A stretch of DNA of 64,000 nt, taken from positions 9,362,001-9,426,000 of the forward strand of contig NZ_CP092431.1 in assembly GCF_022385335.1 (NCBI RefSeq), read 5' to 3'. Positions 33,148 through 41,749 of this stretch are shown piece after piece. Origin of the DNA: Streptomyces deccanensis. Lineage in GTDB: Bacteria; Actinomycetota; Actinomycetes; Streptomycetales; Streptomycetaceae. The translations under genes were made by a program, and so were the position numbers. Every line of letters begins with the position of its first letter. The first letter of the stretch is position 1. The notes under the pieces were generated by a model. It searched no databases, was not told the origin of the DNA, and saw only the letters and a list, made by a program, of their open reading frames with translations.

Positions 33148-35640
33148 GTGGTCAGTGAGGGCGCTGCGGAACACGGAACGAGGACGCTGCGTGCCGAACT
33201 CGCGCTCAAGACGCTCGGCGGCGATCTCGATCCGCGCGAGCGGCTGCACGCCATCCTCGAACAGGTGCTCGTGTTCACCAGCGCGACCGTCGCCGCCGTG
33301 TACCTCCCCGACGGCGAGGGCGAGGCCCTGTCCCTCACCGCCTCCGCCGGCGTGCCGAGGAACCTCTACGGGCTCTCCGACAGCTACCCGGCCTCGGGCA
33401 CCGCTCCGGTGGCCGAGACGTGCCGCTCGGGCCGCCCGCGCTGGCTCACCTCCACCGGCCTGCACCAGGACGCCGACGCCGACCGGGGCGCCGACACCGA
33501 AGACGCAACCGACGTCCGAGCCGACGCCGACGCCCGCCGTGCCCCGGCCGAGGGCTTCACCCTGGGCGTGCTGCCGCTGCGCGAGCGCGGCTGTCTCGTG
33601 GCCGTCGGCGACGGCACCGACGCCTTCGACACCGAGGACCGGCACTGCCTCGACCTGCTCGCGGAGGCGGCCGCCGGCGCCGCCCCCGCCCCGCCCGCCG
33701 GGTCCGGGGCCTCGTTCGACCTCGCCATGGACACCGGGCGGGTCGAGGTCGACGACGGGCTGCTGGACCTGTTCGGCATCGGCCGGGACGACTTCGACGG
33801 CCGGGTCGAGACCCTGATCGCGCTGACCGTGCCCGAGGACCTGCCGGCGCTGATGTCCGTCGTGGAGGCGGACCACATGTCCATCGGGGACCGGGAGCTG
33901 GAGTTCCGCATCCTCCAGCCCTCCGGAGAGCAGAAGTGGCTCCGGCTGCGCGGCCGGATCCTGCCCGGCGCCGAGAACCGGCCCGGCGGCGAGAACCGAC
34001 CCGCCCGTCTCGTCGGCACCGTCGCCGACGCCTCCACCCTGCTCACCGGGCGCGGCGACGTGGCCCGCATCCAGCGCCTCGCCGCCGCCCTCGCCACCGC
34101 CGGCACGGTCCGGGACGTCAGCCAGGCCGTGGTGACCGCCCTGCGCAAACCGCTCCTGGCCGACCGGATGGCCCTCGCCGAGCTGGAGGGCGACCGCCTG
34201 GTCGTCACCGTCCTCGACCCGCCGCAGTCGGAGTTCTGGCCCGAGGTGTGGCGCGCCGAGTGGCGCTCCGAGTGGCCGGACGCGCCCGTGCGCACCATGC
34301 CGACCCTCGCCACCGCGCTGCGCGAGGGACGCGCCGGGATCTGGCCCGCCGGAGCCGATCTGGAGCCGGCCCTCGCCGATGTCGGCCCCGGTGGCCTCGC
34401 CGTCCTCCCGCTGCCCGCCGGCGGCCGTATGGCGGGGGCGTGTCTGATCGGCTGGGACAACCCCCACGACTTCGGCCCCGAGGAACGCGCCCTGCTCACC
34501 GCCGCCTCGGGCCTGGCCGGGCAGGCCCTGATGCGGGCCCACGCCTTCGACGCCGAGCACGAACTCGTGGGCATGCTCCAGCGCACCCTGCTCCCGCGCC
34601 GGCTGCCCCAGCTGCCGGGCGCGGTCGCCGTCGCCCGCTATCTCCCCACCACCGCGGGCCTGGAGGTCGGCGGCGACTGGTACGACGTCATCCCGCTGCC
34701 CGACAACCACGTGGCCCTCGTCATCGGCGACGTCCAGGGCCACAACGCGGGCGCCGCCACCCTGATGGGCCAGATGCGCACCGCGCTGCGCGCGTACGCC
34801 GTCGAGGGGCACCCCCCGGACGTCGTCGTCTCGCACGCCAACCGGCTCCTCATGGACATGGAGACCGACCTGTTCGCCACCTGCTGCTATGTCGACATCG
34901 ACATGGAGGAGGGCTCCGCCTGGTACGTCCGCGCCGGCCACATCCCGCCGGTGCTGCGTCACCCGAACGGCAGCACCGAGATCAGCGAGGCCGAGGGCGG
35001 GCCGCCGCTCGGCGTCGTGATGCAGGCCGACTTCCCGATGAGCCCCCTGCGGCTGACCCCCGGCACCCTGCTGGCCCTCACCACGGACGGCCTCGTGGAG
35101 TCCGCCGACGTCGACGTCGAGGACGGGCTCGACCATCTCGCCGCCGAACTGTCCGCCGCCGACCCCGCCCACCTCGGCGTGGTCGCGGACACCCTCCTCG
35201 GCGGCGCCAACCGCGACGACGACGTGGCCCTGCTGCTCGTCCGCTACGACGGCATGGCCCTGCGCCCGCAGCGGGAGAACTGGAGCGTGTGGCGCGTCCC
35301 CCAGGCGGTCGGGCAGGCCCGCCGCTACACGCGGCGCGTCCTGCGCCGCTGGGGCGTCGACTCCATGGCCGACAGCGTGCTCCTCGTGGTGTCCGAGCTG
35401 GTCACCAACGCCCTCGTGCACACCGACGGCCGGGTCCGCCTCGACCTCACCCTGCTCGCCGACCGCCTCCGCGTCTCCGTCGCCGACTCCTCCCCCCGCA
35501 CCCCGATGAAACCCACCGTCATCGGCTGGGAGGCCACCGGCGGCCGCGGCATCCTGCTCGTCGAGGCCATGTCCTCCGCGTGGGGCACCGTCCCGGTCAG
35601 CGGCGGCAAGCAGGTGTGGGCGGAGATCCCCATCGAGTGA
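33148..35640 (+). CDS. SpoIIE-family phosphatase with GAF/PAS domains and a C-terminal kinase-like ATPase
   Basis: An 830-residue regulator. A GAF-like part (about 20-190) is followed by a PAS-like part (about 195-295), a second GAF (about 305-465), a PP2C/SpoIIE phosphatase (about 480-690, GGDWYDVIPL, IGDVQGHN, TTDGLVES, DDDVALLL) and an HATPase domain like anti-sigma kinases (SELVTNALVHTDG, VADSSP, GGRGILLVE). It may both add and remove phosphate on a STAS antagonist. GTG 33148 has only a weak ribosome binding site. It is divergent from amfT. Confidence 0.87.
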   Translation: MVSEGAAEHGTRTLRAELALKTLGGDLDPRERLHAILEQVLVFTSATVAAVYLPDGEGEALSLTASAGVPRNLYGLSDSYPASGTAPVAETCRSGRPRWLTSTGLHQDADADRGADTEDATDVRADADARRAPAEGFTLGVLPLRERGCLVAVGDGTDAFDTEDRHCLDLLAEAAAGAAPAPPAGSGASFDLAMDTGRVEVDDGLLDLFGIGRDDFDGRVETLIALTVPEDLPALMSVVEADHMSIGDRELEFRILQPSGEQKWLRLRGRILPGAENRPGGENRPARLVGTVADASTLLTGRGDVARIQRLAAALATAGTVRDVSQAVVTALRKPLLADRMALAELEGDRLVVTVLDPPQSEFWPEVWRAEWRSEWPDAPVRTMPTLATALREGRAGIWPAGADLEPALADVGPGGLAVLPLPAGGRMAGACLIGWDNPHDFGPEERALLTAASGLAGQALMRAHAFDAEHELVGMLQRTLLPRRLPQLPGAVAVARYLPTTAGLEVGGDWYDVIPLPDNHVALVIGDVQGHNAGAATLMGQMRTALRAYAVEGHPPDVVVSHANRLLMDMETDLFATCCYVDIDMEEGSAWYVRAGHIPPVLRHPNGSTEISEAEGGPPLGVVMQADFPMSPLRLTPGTLLALTTDGLVESADVDVEDGLDHLAAELSAADPAHLGVVADTLLGGANRDDDVALLLVRYDGMALRPQRENWSVWRVPQAVGQARRYTRRVLRRWGVDSMADSVLLVVSELVTNALVHTDGRVRLDLTLLADRLRVSVADSSPRTPMKPTVIGWEATGGRGILLVEAMSSAWGTVPVSGGKQVWAEIPIE

Positions 35641-35652
35641 CACCCTGGCCGG

Positions 35653-36156
35653 GTGCGACTGCTGCTCCTCTCCGACACCCACCTGCCCAAGCGCGCCAAG
35701 GCGCTGCCCGCGCCCCTCCTCGCGGAACTGCCGCGCGCCGACGTGGTCGTGCACGCCGGCGACTGGGTCGACGAGGACACCCTCGACCTCCTCCAGGCCC
35801 GCTCACGGCGACTGATCGCCGTGTACGGCAACAACGACGGCCCCGGCCTGCGCGCCCGTCTCCCCGAGGTGGCCCGTGCCGAACTGGCCGGGCTGCGCCT
35901 CGCCGTCGTCCACGAGACCGGCCCCGCCCAGGGCCGCGAAGCCCGCTGCGCCACCCGGTTCCCCGACACCGACGTCCTCGTCTTCGGCCACAGCCACATC
36001 CCCTGGGACACCACCGCCTCCACCGGCCTGCGCCTGCTCAACCCCGGCTCCCCGACCGACCGCCGCCGCCAGCCCCACTGCACCTACATGACGGCGACGG
36101 TCACGGACGGCGCCCTGACGGAGGTCCACCTGCACCGACTACCGCCCAGAACCTGA
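35653..36156 (+). CDS. YfcE/MJ0936-type metallophosphoesterase
   Basis: A 167-residue calcineurin-like phosphodiesterase. The dimetal ligands appear in order: SDTH, GDWVD, GNND and GHSH. Its small size fits the YfcE group of phosphodiesterases acting on small substrates; the natural substrate is unknown. GTG 35653 lies 12 bp after the phosphatase gene, so co-transcription is likely. Its last 18 bp overlap the convergent xdhC-like gene. Confidence 0.88.
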   Translation: MRLLLLSDTHLPKRAKALPAPLLAELPRADVVVHAGDWVDEDTLDLLQARSRRLIAVYGNNDGPGLRARLPEVARAELAGLRLAVVHETGPAQGREARCATRFPDTDVLVFGHSHIPWDTTASTGLRLLNPGSPTDRRRQPHCTYMTATVTDGALTEVHLHRLPPRT

Positions 36157-37275
36157 GCCGGCCCGCGACGGGGTTGGCTCAGGCGGATGGATCACCCCGG
36201 TCGTCGCCGTCAGCGGCGCCCCGCTGCCGCCCCACCGCAGCGCGACGATCTCCGCCGCGACCGACACCGCCACCTCCTCCGGCGTACGGGCACCGAGGTC
36301 CAGGCCGACCGGGGAGCGCAGCCGGGCCAGTTCGGCCGGGTCGAGCCCGGCCTCCCGCAGCCGCCGGGCGCGCTCCTCGTGCGTCCGGCGGCTCCCCATC
36401 GCCCCGACGTACGCGGCCGGCCTCCGCAACGCCTCCTGAAGGAGCGGTACGTCGAACTTGGGGTCGTGGGTGAGCACGCAGACGACCGTGCGGTCGTCGG
36501 TGACGGTGCCGCGCAGATAGCGGTGCGGCCAGTCGACGACCACCTCGACGGCGGCGGGAAAGCGCTTCGGGGTGGCGAAGACCGGGCGGGCGTCACACAC
36601 CGTGACCCGGTACCCGAGGAAGTCACCGATCCGGGCCACCGCCGCCGCGTAGTCGATCGCGCCGAAGATCAGCATGCGCGGCGGCGGCGCGAAGGAGTGC
36701 AGGAAGACGGTGACCGAGTCCTCGCGCCGCTCCCCGCGCGGACCGTAGTGCCGCGCTCCGGTGAGACCCTGGGCCAGCTCCCCGCGCGCGTCGGCGGTGA
36801 CCGCGGCGTCCAGGCCCGCCGTGCCGAGGGTGCCGAGGGTCCGCTCGGGCCACACCGCCAGCGTGGCGCCGAGCCGGCCGGGGCCGTCGACCACGGTCGC
36901 CACCGTCACCGGTCGCCCGGCGCCCACCGATGCGACGACCTGCCCGAACGACGGGTCCTCGGCCGCCGTCACCCGGCGCACCAGGAGCGTGATCTCCCCG
37001 CCGCAGGTCAGCCCCACCGCGAACGCGTCGTCGTCGCTGTACCCGAAGGTGGCCGACCGTGCCTCGCCGGACGCCAGCACCTCCTGGGCCAGCTCGAACA
37101 CCGCGCCCTCCACACAGCCGCCGGACACACTGCCCACGACCTCGTCACCGGGCCCGACCGCCATGGCCGCCCCCGGCCCGCGCGGCGCGCTCCGGCTGAC
37201 CGCGACGACGGTGGCGAGGCCGAAGGGGGAGCCCGCCGCGTACCACGCGCCGAGCGCCGGGAGGATCTCACGCAT
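36139..37275 (-). CDS. XdhC/CoxI-family molybdoenzyme maturation factor
   Basis: A 378-residue protein with the N-terminal XdhC/CoxI motif (GSPFGLATVVAVSRSAPRGPG), the Cys in GGCVEG, and a C-terminal Rossmann domain (CDARPVFATPKRFP, THDPKFDVPLL, YVGAMGSRRTHEERARRL). The family inserts or sulfurates the molybdenum cofactor of xanthine dehydrogenase or CO dehydrogenase-type enzymes. No molybdoenzyme gene lies in this window. ATG 37275 follows AGAGGAGCGGG. Confidence 0.87.
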   Translation of the reverse strand: MREILPALGAWYAAGSPFGLATVVAVSRSAPRGPGAAMAVGPGDEVVGSVSGGCVEGAVFELAQEVLASGEARSATFGYSDDDAFAVGLTCGGEITLLVRRVTAAEDPSFGQVVASVGAGRPVTVATVVDGPGRLGATLAVWPERTLGTLGTAGLDAAVTADARGELAQGLTGARHYGPRGERREDSVTVFLHSFAPPPRMLIFGAIDYAAAVARIGDFLGYRVTVCDARPVFATPKRFPAAVEVVVDWPHRYLRGTVTDDRTVVCVLTHDPKFDVPLLQEALRRPAAYVGAMGSRRTHEERARRLREAGLDPAELARLRSPVGLDLGARTPEEVAVSVAAEIVALRWGGSGAPLTATTGVIHPPEPTPSRAGSGSGR

Positions 37276-37543
37276 CGCCCGCTCCTCTCGCGTCCCCTCC
37301 ATCCAAGTACCAGGGCCGGGGTACGGCACACCGGCGGGCCCCCGCGCAGGCGTGCACCCGCGTGGAGGCGGCCGACCGGGTGCGCGACGCCCAGGGGGAC
37401 GAGGGCCCGCGCCCCTGTTCGGGTGGCCTGCGCCTCTCCCCGCGCCAGGCGTGTTGCCATGTGAGGCCCAGGTACATGAAATGACCATGCTCCTGCCCGG
37501 AGCACCCACCGTCACACACCGTCACATCCACCTGGGAGGACGC

Positions 37544-38017
37544 ATGCCCTCTGCCACTGCCCGCGGCGCCGTGACCCTCGGCGCCCTGGCCGCAGCTCTC
37601 ACCACGTCGCTCTCCGCGCCGGCCGCCGCGGACGTCGGGGACGAGGACGTCGTGCGGGTCAAGCTCGTCGGCCACGCCGCGTACGACACCGCCGCCGCGC
37701 ACACCGAGCCGGGCGACAGCTGGACCACGTATCTGCAGCTGCACGACCCCAAGGGCAAGTACGTCGGCGACGGCGGCTCGCGCTGCACCCTCGTCGAAGC
37801 GAACCACGGGCGGTCCACGGCCCAGTGCACCCGGGTGCTGCGCCTCAAGGGCGGGGAGATCACCCTCCACGACATGATCAGCCGCAAGGGCCACGAGCCC
37901 GTCACCGCCAAGACCTCCATCGCGGGCGGCACCGGCATCTACAACGACGCCGAGGGCGAGGGCTACATCACCCTGGAGCCCAAGCGCGTCGTCTTCGACC
38001 TCTACGTCGATGACTGA
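37544..38017 (+). CDS. Secreted allene-oxide-cyclase-like barrel protein, copy 1
   Basis: A 157-residue exported protein with a signal peptide ending near APAAADVG. The mature part resembles the dirigent/allene oxide cyclase barrel family: GDSWTTYLQL, RCTLVEAN, QCTRVLRLKGGEITLHDM and the loop AGGTGIYNDAEGEGYITL. Two Cys could form a disulfide. GGGAGGA precedes ATG 37544. It is one of two tandem paralogues; enzymatic function is not established and a binding role is equally possible. Confidence 0.75.
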   Translation: MPSATARGAVTLGALAAALTTSLSAPAAADVGDEDVVRVKLVGHAAYDTAAAHTEPGDSWTTYLQLHDPKGKYVGDGGSRCTLVEANHGRSTAQCTRVLRLKGGEITLHDMISRKGHEPVTAKTSIAGGTGIYNDAEGEGYITLEPKRVVFDLYVDD

Positions 38018-38089
38018 CCGGTGTTCACCCGCCGACGGTACGTCGGCCGTTCCGCCGCCCGAGTGCACCCTGTCCGACCTGGAGGTTCT

Positions 38090-38593
38090 GTGATCACATC
38101 GGCTGTCCGCGGGGTGGTCGTCACCGCCCTCGCCACCACACTCGCCCTTCTTCCGACATCGGCGCAGGCCGAGCAGAAGGACGAGGACAACGACATCGAG
38201 AAGGTCGAGCTCGTCGGCATCAACCGGGTCGCCACCTGGCCGTCCCTGGACGGTGTGGTCGGCAGCACCTGGACCACCCCGCTGAACCTGTACACCCGGC
38301 ACAAGGCGAAGAAGACGGGGAAGACAGAGCTGCGGTACGCCGGCGACGGCGAGTCGGAGTGCGACGTGGTGCAGGCCCGTGCCCAGGCGGTCACCGCCCA
38401 GTGCACCCGCGTACTGCGCCTGAAGAAGGGCACGCTGACCCTCAGCGACATGGTCGACTACCGGCCGCTGCGGCGCGTCACGGCCAAGACCGCCATCGTC
38501 GGCGGCACCGGCCACTACCGCTCCGCCTACGGAGACGGCTACATCACCCTGGACGGGCACCGGACCCACATCGTGCTCAACGTCGACGAGTGA
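38090..38593 (+). CDS. Secreted allene-oxide-cyclase-like barrel protein, copy 2
   Basis: A 167-residue paralogue of the preceding gene, 72 bp downstream. After a signal peptide ending SAQAEQ, matching segments occur in the same order: GSTWTTPLNLY, ECDVVQAR, QCTRVLRLKKGTLTLSDM and VGGTGHYRSAYGDGYITLDG. It has a Lys-rich insertion (RHKAKKTGKTEL) not seen in copy 1. GTG 38090 follows GGAGG. The pair arose by an old tandem duplication. Confidence 0.75.
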   Translation: MITSAVRGVVVTALATTLALLPTSAQAEQKDEDNDIEKVELVGINRVATWPSLDGVVGSTWTTPLNLYTRHKAKKTGKTELRYAGDGESECDVVQARAQAVTAQCTRVLRLKKGTLTLSDMVDYRPLRRVTAKTAIVGGTGHYRSAYGDGYITLDGHRTHIVLNVDE

Positions 38594-38611
38594 CACGAGG
38601 CTGAACCGACG

Positions 38612-38649
38612 ACCGGTGCGGGAGACGCGGTACGCGTCCCCGCACCGGT
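38612..38649. terminator. Long hairpin between convergent genes
   Basis: ACCGGTGCGGG (38612-38622) pairs with 38639-38649, continued inward by GACGCG/CGCGTC around loop GTA; a single A bulges. It separates the second barrel-protein gene from the membrane-protein gene on the other strand. Confidence 0.7.
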
Positions 38650-38671
38650 GCCGTTCGGTTCCGGGCCGTCC

Positions 38672-39235
38672 TCAGTCGTTCACACCCGAGGTCTTCTCGA
38701 TGAGGCGGGTGAAGACGATGAGCGCCCCGAGCGCGGGCAGCAGACCGGCCAGGGTCCACAGGACGCAGAAGCCCGCCGACGCGCTGACCGTCATCAGCAG
38801 CAGCGTGGGCGCGTCCTCGGAGATCCCGGCCATCAGCAGCAGGAAGACGATGGACAGGATCCCCATGCCGATGATGGTGAAGAACGGCCACAGGTAGTTG
38901 ACGACGGGGAGGAGCCGGGCCTTTCTCGCCTTGCGCAGAAAGGTGTTGTCGCAGGCGCGGGTGATCATCGCCAGGACGGCGAACACGGACCCGATGACGA
39001 CACCCACCATGGAGACGGCGACGCCCAGCACCTCGTCCATCGGCAGGTCGTCGTCGTGCCCGATCCAGGCGCCCCCGAGCCCGCCGGACGCCGCCGCCAG
39101 CGGCTCCCCCCACCACCAGCTCCGCAGGCTCACGTGCACGACCCGCATGAACTCCTTGACGTACTTGTTGCCCATGGTGCGTCCCGCGGGCTCCTCGGGG
39201 GACGAGCCAGTGTCGGTCCGCGGTTCTGTGCCCAT
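38672..39235 (-). CDS. Small integral membrane protein of unknown function
   Basis: A 187-residue protein with three or four predicted membrane segments (around VLGVAVSMVGVVIGSVFAVLA, NYLWPFFTIIGMGILSIVFLL and TVSASAGFCVLWTLAGLLPAL). I recognise no family. ATG 39235 is the longest start; ATG 39175 (MGNKYVKEFM) is also possible and would give a more usual cytoplasmic N-terminus. Codon use is normal for the region. Confidence 0.65.
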   Translation of the reverse strand: MGTEPRTDTGSSPEEPAGRTMGNKYVKEFMRVVHVSLRSWWWGEPLAAASGGLGGAWIGHDDDLPMDEVLGVAVSMVGVVIGSVFAVLAMITRACDNTFLRKARKARLLPVVNYLWPFFTIIGMGILSIVFLLLMAGISEDAPTLLLMTVSASAGFCVLWTLAGLLPALGALIVFTRLIEKTSGVND

Positions 39236-39308
39236 GCAAGCCCAGCCCGATGGTGGTCGGTCTCGCCGAGCCCCTCACACGCGGCTCGGCCTTGGCGGCG
39301 TCACGTCG

Positions 39309-39617
39309 TCATGGGCCGGGCAGGAGGTCGTCACCACCCTGCCGGCGTTTCTCCGCCTCCACCGCCGCCTCGTAGCGGCCCATGTCCCGTATCGCGTCGT
39401 ACAACGACGCGCAGCGCTGGTTCCGTGCGTCCGAGCGTTTCTCCCCATCCGGGGCCCCGAGGCGATCGAGACGGGGGAGGGCGCTCCTCGGGTCGAAATC
39501 ACGAGTGCCTGGCGTGTGTTCGCGGAGCCCGCGAGAAGAGCTGTCCACCGCTCGTACCACCTTTCCTGTACGCCGGACGGAGTACCGAACAAGTCGGCCC
39601 AAACTGGGCTCAACCAT
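39309..39617 (-). CDS. Small hypothetical protein
   Basis: A possible 102-residue basic protein. Its C-terminal part (SLYDAIRDMGRYEAAVEAEKRRQGGDD) looks like a real amphipathic helix; the N-terminal half is Arg- and Ser-rich. ATG 39617 has only a weak ribosome binding site. The surrounding 600 bp carry no stronger ORF on either strand. Treat as tentative; it could be a remnant. Confidence 0.4.
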   Translation of the reverse strand: MVEPSLGRLVRYSVRRTGKVVRAVDSSSRGLREHTPGTRDFDPRSALPRLDRLGAPDGEKRSDARNQRCASLYDAIRDMGRYEAAVEAEKRRQGGDDLLPGP

Positions 39618-39865
39618 AGGCCGGTTCCGTCGGCAGGGCCCTTCATGGTGACGTTCGGGTGAACATCGGCTGAATTCAGGGCGACTCCGCTCGGGGGTGT
39701 CCTCTGTTCGATCCGGAAGGTCCCGTGGTCGGCGCGTGAGGCCTCGCGTGGCCGTCCACGGGCAAAGAATCGGTCGTGGCAGGTGAACTGTCTTGCGAAA
39801 AAGGGTACTTACTCGTGCGTCAGTTGCTATTGACGGCTCGCCTGCCCATTGGGACGGTAGTGCAC

Positions 39866-41749
39866 ATGTCGAATGTGGCGGACATGTCAAGATTGCGCAC
39901 TAGTCTGCTCGGTGTCCTGGTACTCGTCACCGGCTTCCTGACCACGGCGGGCCCCACCCATCCCGCCTCCGCATCCACGGACGAACTCTGGTTCGACGCC
40001 CAGGCCGCGGCCACCCTCACGGTCGACGGCGGCACCTTCAAGGACGGACTCGGCCGCGAGGTCGTCCTGCGCGGCTACAACGTCTCCGGGGAGACGAAAC
40101 TCAAGGAGAACAACGGTCTGCCCTTCGCCTCGGTCGCCGACGCGAAGAAGTCGGCGACCGCGCTCAGGGCGCTCGGCGGCGGCAACTCCGTCCGCTTCCT
40201 GCTCTCCTGGGCCTACGCGGAACCGGTGCGCGGGCAGGTGAGCACCTCCTACCTGGCGGCGGCCACCGCGCAGATGGGCGCGTTCCTGGACGCCGGGATC
40301 AAGGTCTACCCCGACTTCCACCAGGACCTGTACTCCCGCTGGCTGTTCGACTCCGACAGCTGGTACACCGGCGACGGCGCCCCCAAGTGGGCCGTCGACC
40401 TCGGCGACTACCCCGACGAGTACTGCGGCATCTGCCCGTTCTGGGGCCAGAACATCACCTCCAACGCGGCCGTGACGGAGGCGACGTACGACTTCTGGCA
40501 CAACACCTACGGGCTCCAGGACTCCTTCCTGGACACCGCGCAGAAGACGATGACGTACCTGAAGGCGAACCTCACGACCGCCCAGTTCCAGGGCCTCGTC
40601 GGCTTCGACCCGTGGAACGAGCCCCACCCCGGGACCCTCGACTCCGGGCAGACCAGCAGGACGTGGGAGAAGAACGTCCTGTGGCCGTTCTACGTCAAGT
40701 TCCGTGCCCGGATGGACGCGGCGGGCTGGCAGTCCAAACCGGCGTTCGTCGAGCCGAACCTCTTCTGGAACGCCAACATCGACTTCCAGAAGCAGGAGGG
40801 CGGACTCCTCGACGCGGGAACCATCGGACCGCGCTACGTCTTCAACACCCACTTCTACGACCAGAAGGCGATCTCCGGCGTCTTCATGTGGGGCAAGGCG
40901 GAGAACGGCCAGTACGTGAACGACTTCGGCACCGTCCGTGACCGGGCCGCCGCCGGCGGCACGACGGCGATCGTCAGCGAGTTCGGACACCCGCTCAGCG
41001 GCTCGGTCTCCGACAAGGCGCCCACGGTCTACAAGGCCATGTACCAGGCGCTCGACTCCCGGGTGAAGGGCGTCGACTGGTGGTCGAACCCGACCGCCTC
41101 CGGTCCGGTCCTCTCCGGCTCCCAGTGGCAGTGGGACATCTACTGGGGCCGCCACCACGAACTGATGAACGACAACCCCGACAAGGTGCAGACCGAGGCC
41201 GACGGCTGGAACGGGGAGGACCTCTCCGCCGTACGCCTCGACGACTCCGGCACGGCCGTGCTCCGGCAGGACGCCCGGATGCTCGACCGGATCTACCCGA
41301 GCGCCACCGCGGGCAAGACGGTCGCCTTCACCTACGAGGACCGCTCGCGCGACGGCTCCACCACGCTCACCTGGAACCCGGTGCCCAGCTCGCTGCCGAA
41401 CGTCTCCTCGCTCGTCGGCTCGGGCCAGTACTCCCTGCTGGTCTGGCGCTCGGACGGCAGCACGGAACCGACCGAGCTGCACCTCCCGGCGTCCTTCCCC
41501 ACCGCGTCCACCACGGTGGTGTCCGACCTAGGGGTGACGGCCGCGCCGCCGGCGTACACCACGTCCACGCCGATCGCCGCCGCCAAGGAACCCGGCGGCA
41601 CCGGCAGCCGCCGTCTGCTCCTCACCGCCGCCGACTCGGGCAGGCTGCACTACGCCCTGGTCACCAACGGCGCGACAGCCCCGACCGCGACGCAGCTGAG
41701 CGCGGCGCGGACGGAGCTGTCCAACTGGCTGACCACCAGGTTCAGTTAG
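39866..41749 (+). CDS. Secreted GH5-type glycoside hydrolase
   Basis: A 627-residue secreted glycosidase resembling cellulase/endoglycoceramidase-type family 5 enzymes. After a signal peptide (to about ASAS), the barrel starts VLRGYNVSG; the acid/base Glu is in FDPWNEPH (near 251) and the nucleophile Glu in IVSEFGHP (near 372). A beta-sandwich C-terminal domain follows. The true substrate, plant glucan or glycolipid, is uncertain. ATG 39866 has GGGACGG 8 bases upstream; ATG 39884 is an alternative. Its stop overlaps the convergent beta-propeller gene by 8 bp. Confidence 0.85.
   Translation: MSNVADMSRLRTSLLGVLVLVTGFLTTAGPTHPASASTDELWFDAQAAATLTVDGGTFKDGLGREVVLRGYNVSGETKLKENNGLPFASVADAKKSATALRALGGGNSVRFLLSWAYAEPVRGQVSTSYLAAATAQMGAFLDAGIKVYPDFHQDLYSRWLFDSDSWYTGDGAPKWAVDLGDYPDEYCGICPFWGQNITSNAAVTEATYDFWHNTYGLQDSFLDTAQKTMTYLKANLTTAQFQGLVGFDPWNEPHPGTLDSGQTSRTWEKNVLWPFYVKFRARMDAAGWQSKPAFVEPNLFWNANIDFQKQEGGLLDAGTIGPRYVFNTHFYDQKAISGVFMWGKAENGQYVNDFGTVRDRAAAGGTTAIVSEFGHPLSGSVSDKAPTVYKAMYQALDSRVKGVDWWSNPTASGPVLSGSQWQWDIYWGRHHELMNDNPDKVQTEADGWNGEDLSAVRLDDSGTAVLRQDARMLDRIYPSATAGKTVAFTYEDRSRDGSTTLTWNPVPSSLPNVSSLVGSGQYSLLVWRSDGSTEPTELHLPASFPTASTTVVSDLGVTAAPPAYTTSTPIAAAKEPGGTGSRRLLLTAADSGRLHYALVTNGATAPTATQLSAARTELSNWLTTRFS

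Noticed and set aside
39830..39863. Vegetative promoter before the GH5 gene (TTGACG)
   Set aside because: No acceptable -10 hexamer at 16-18 bp from the TTGACG, so only the -35 half could be argued.
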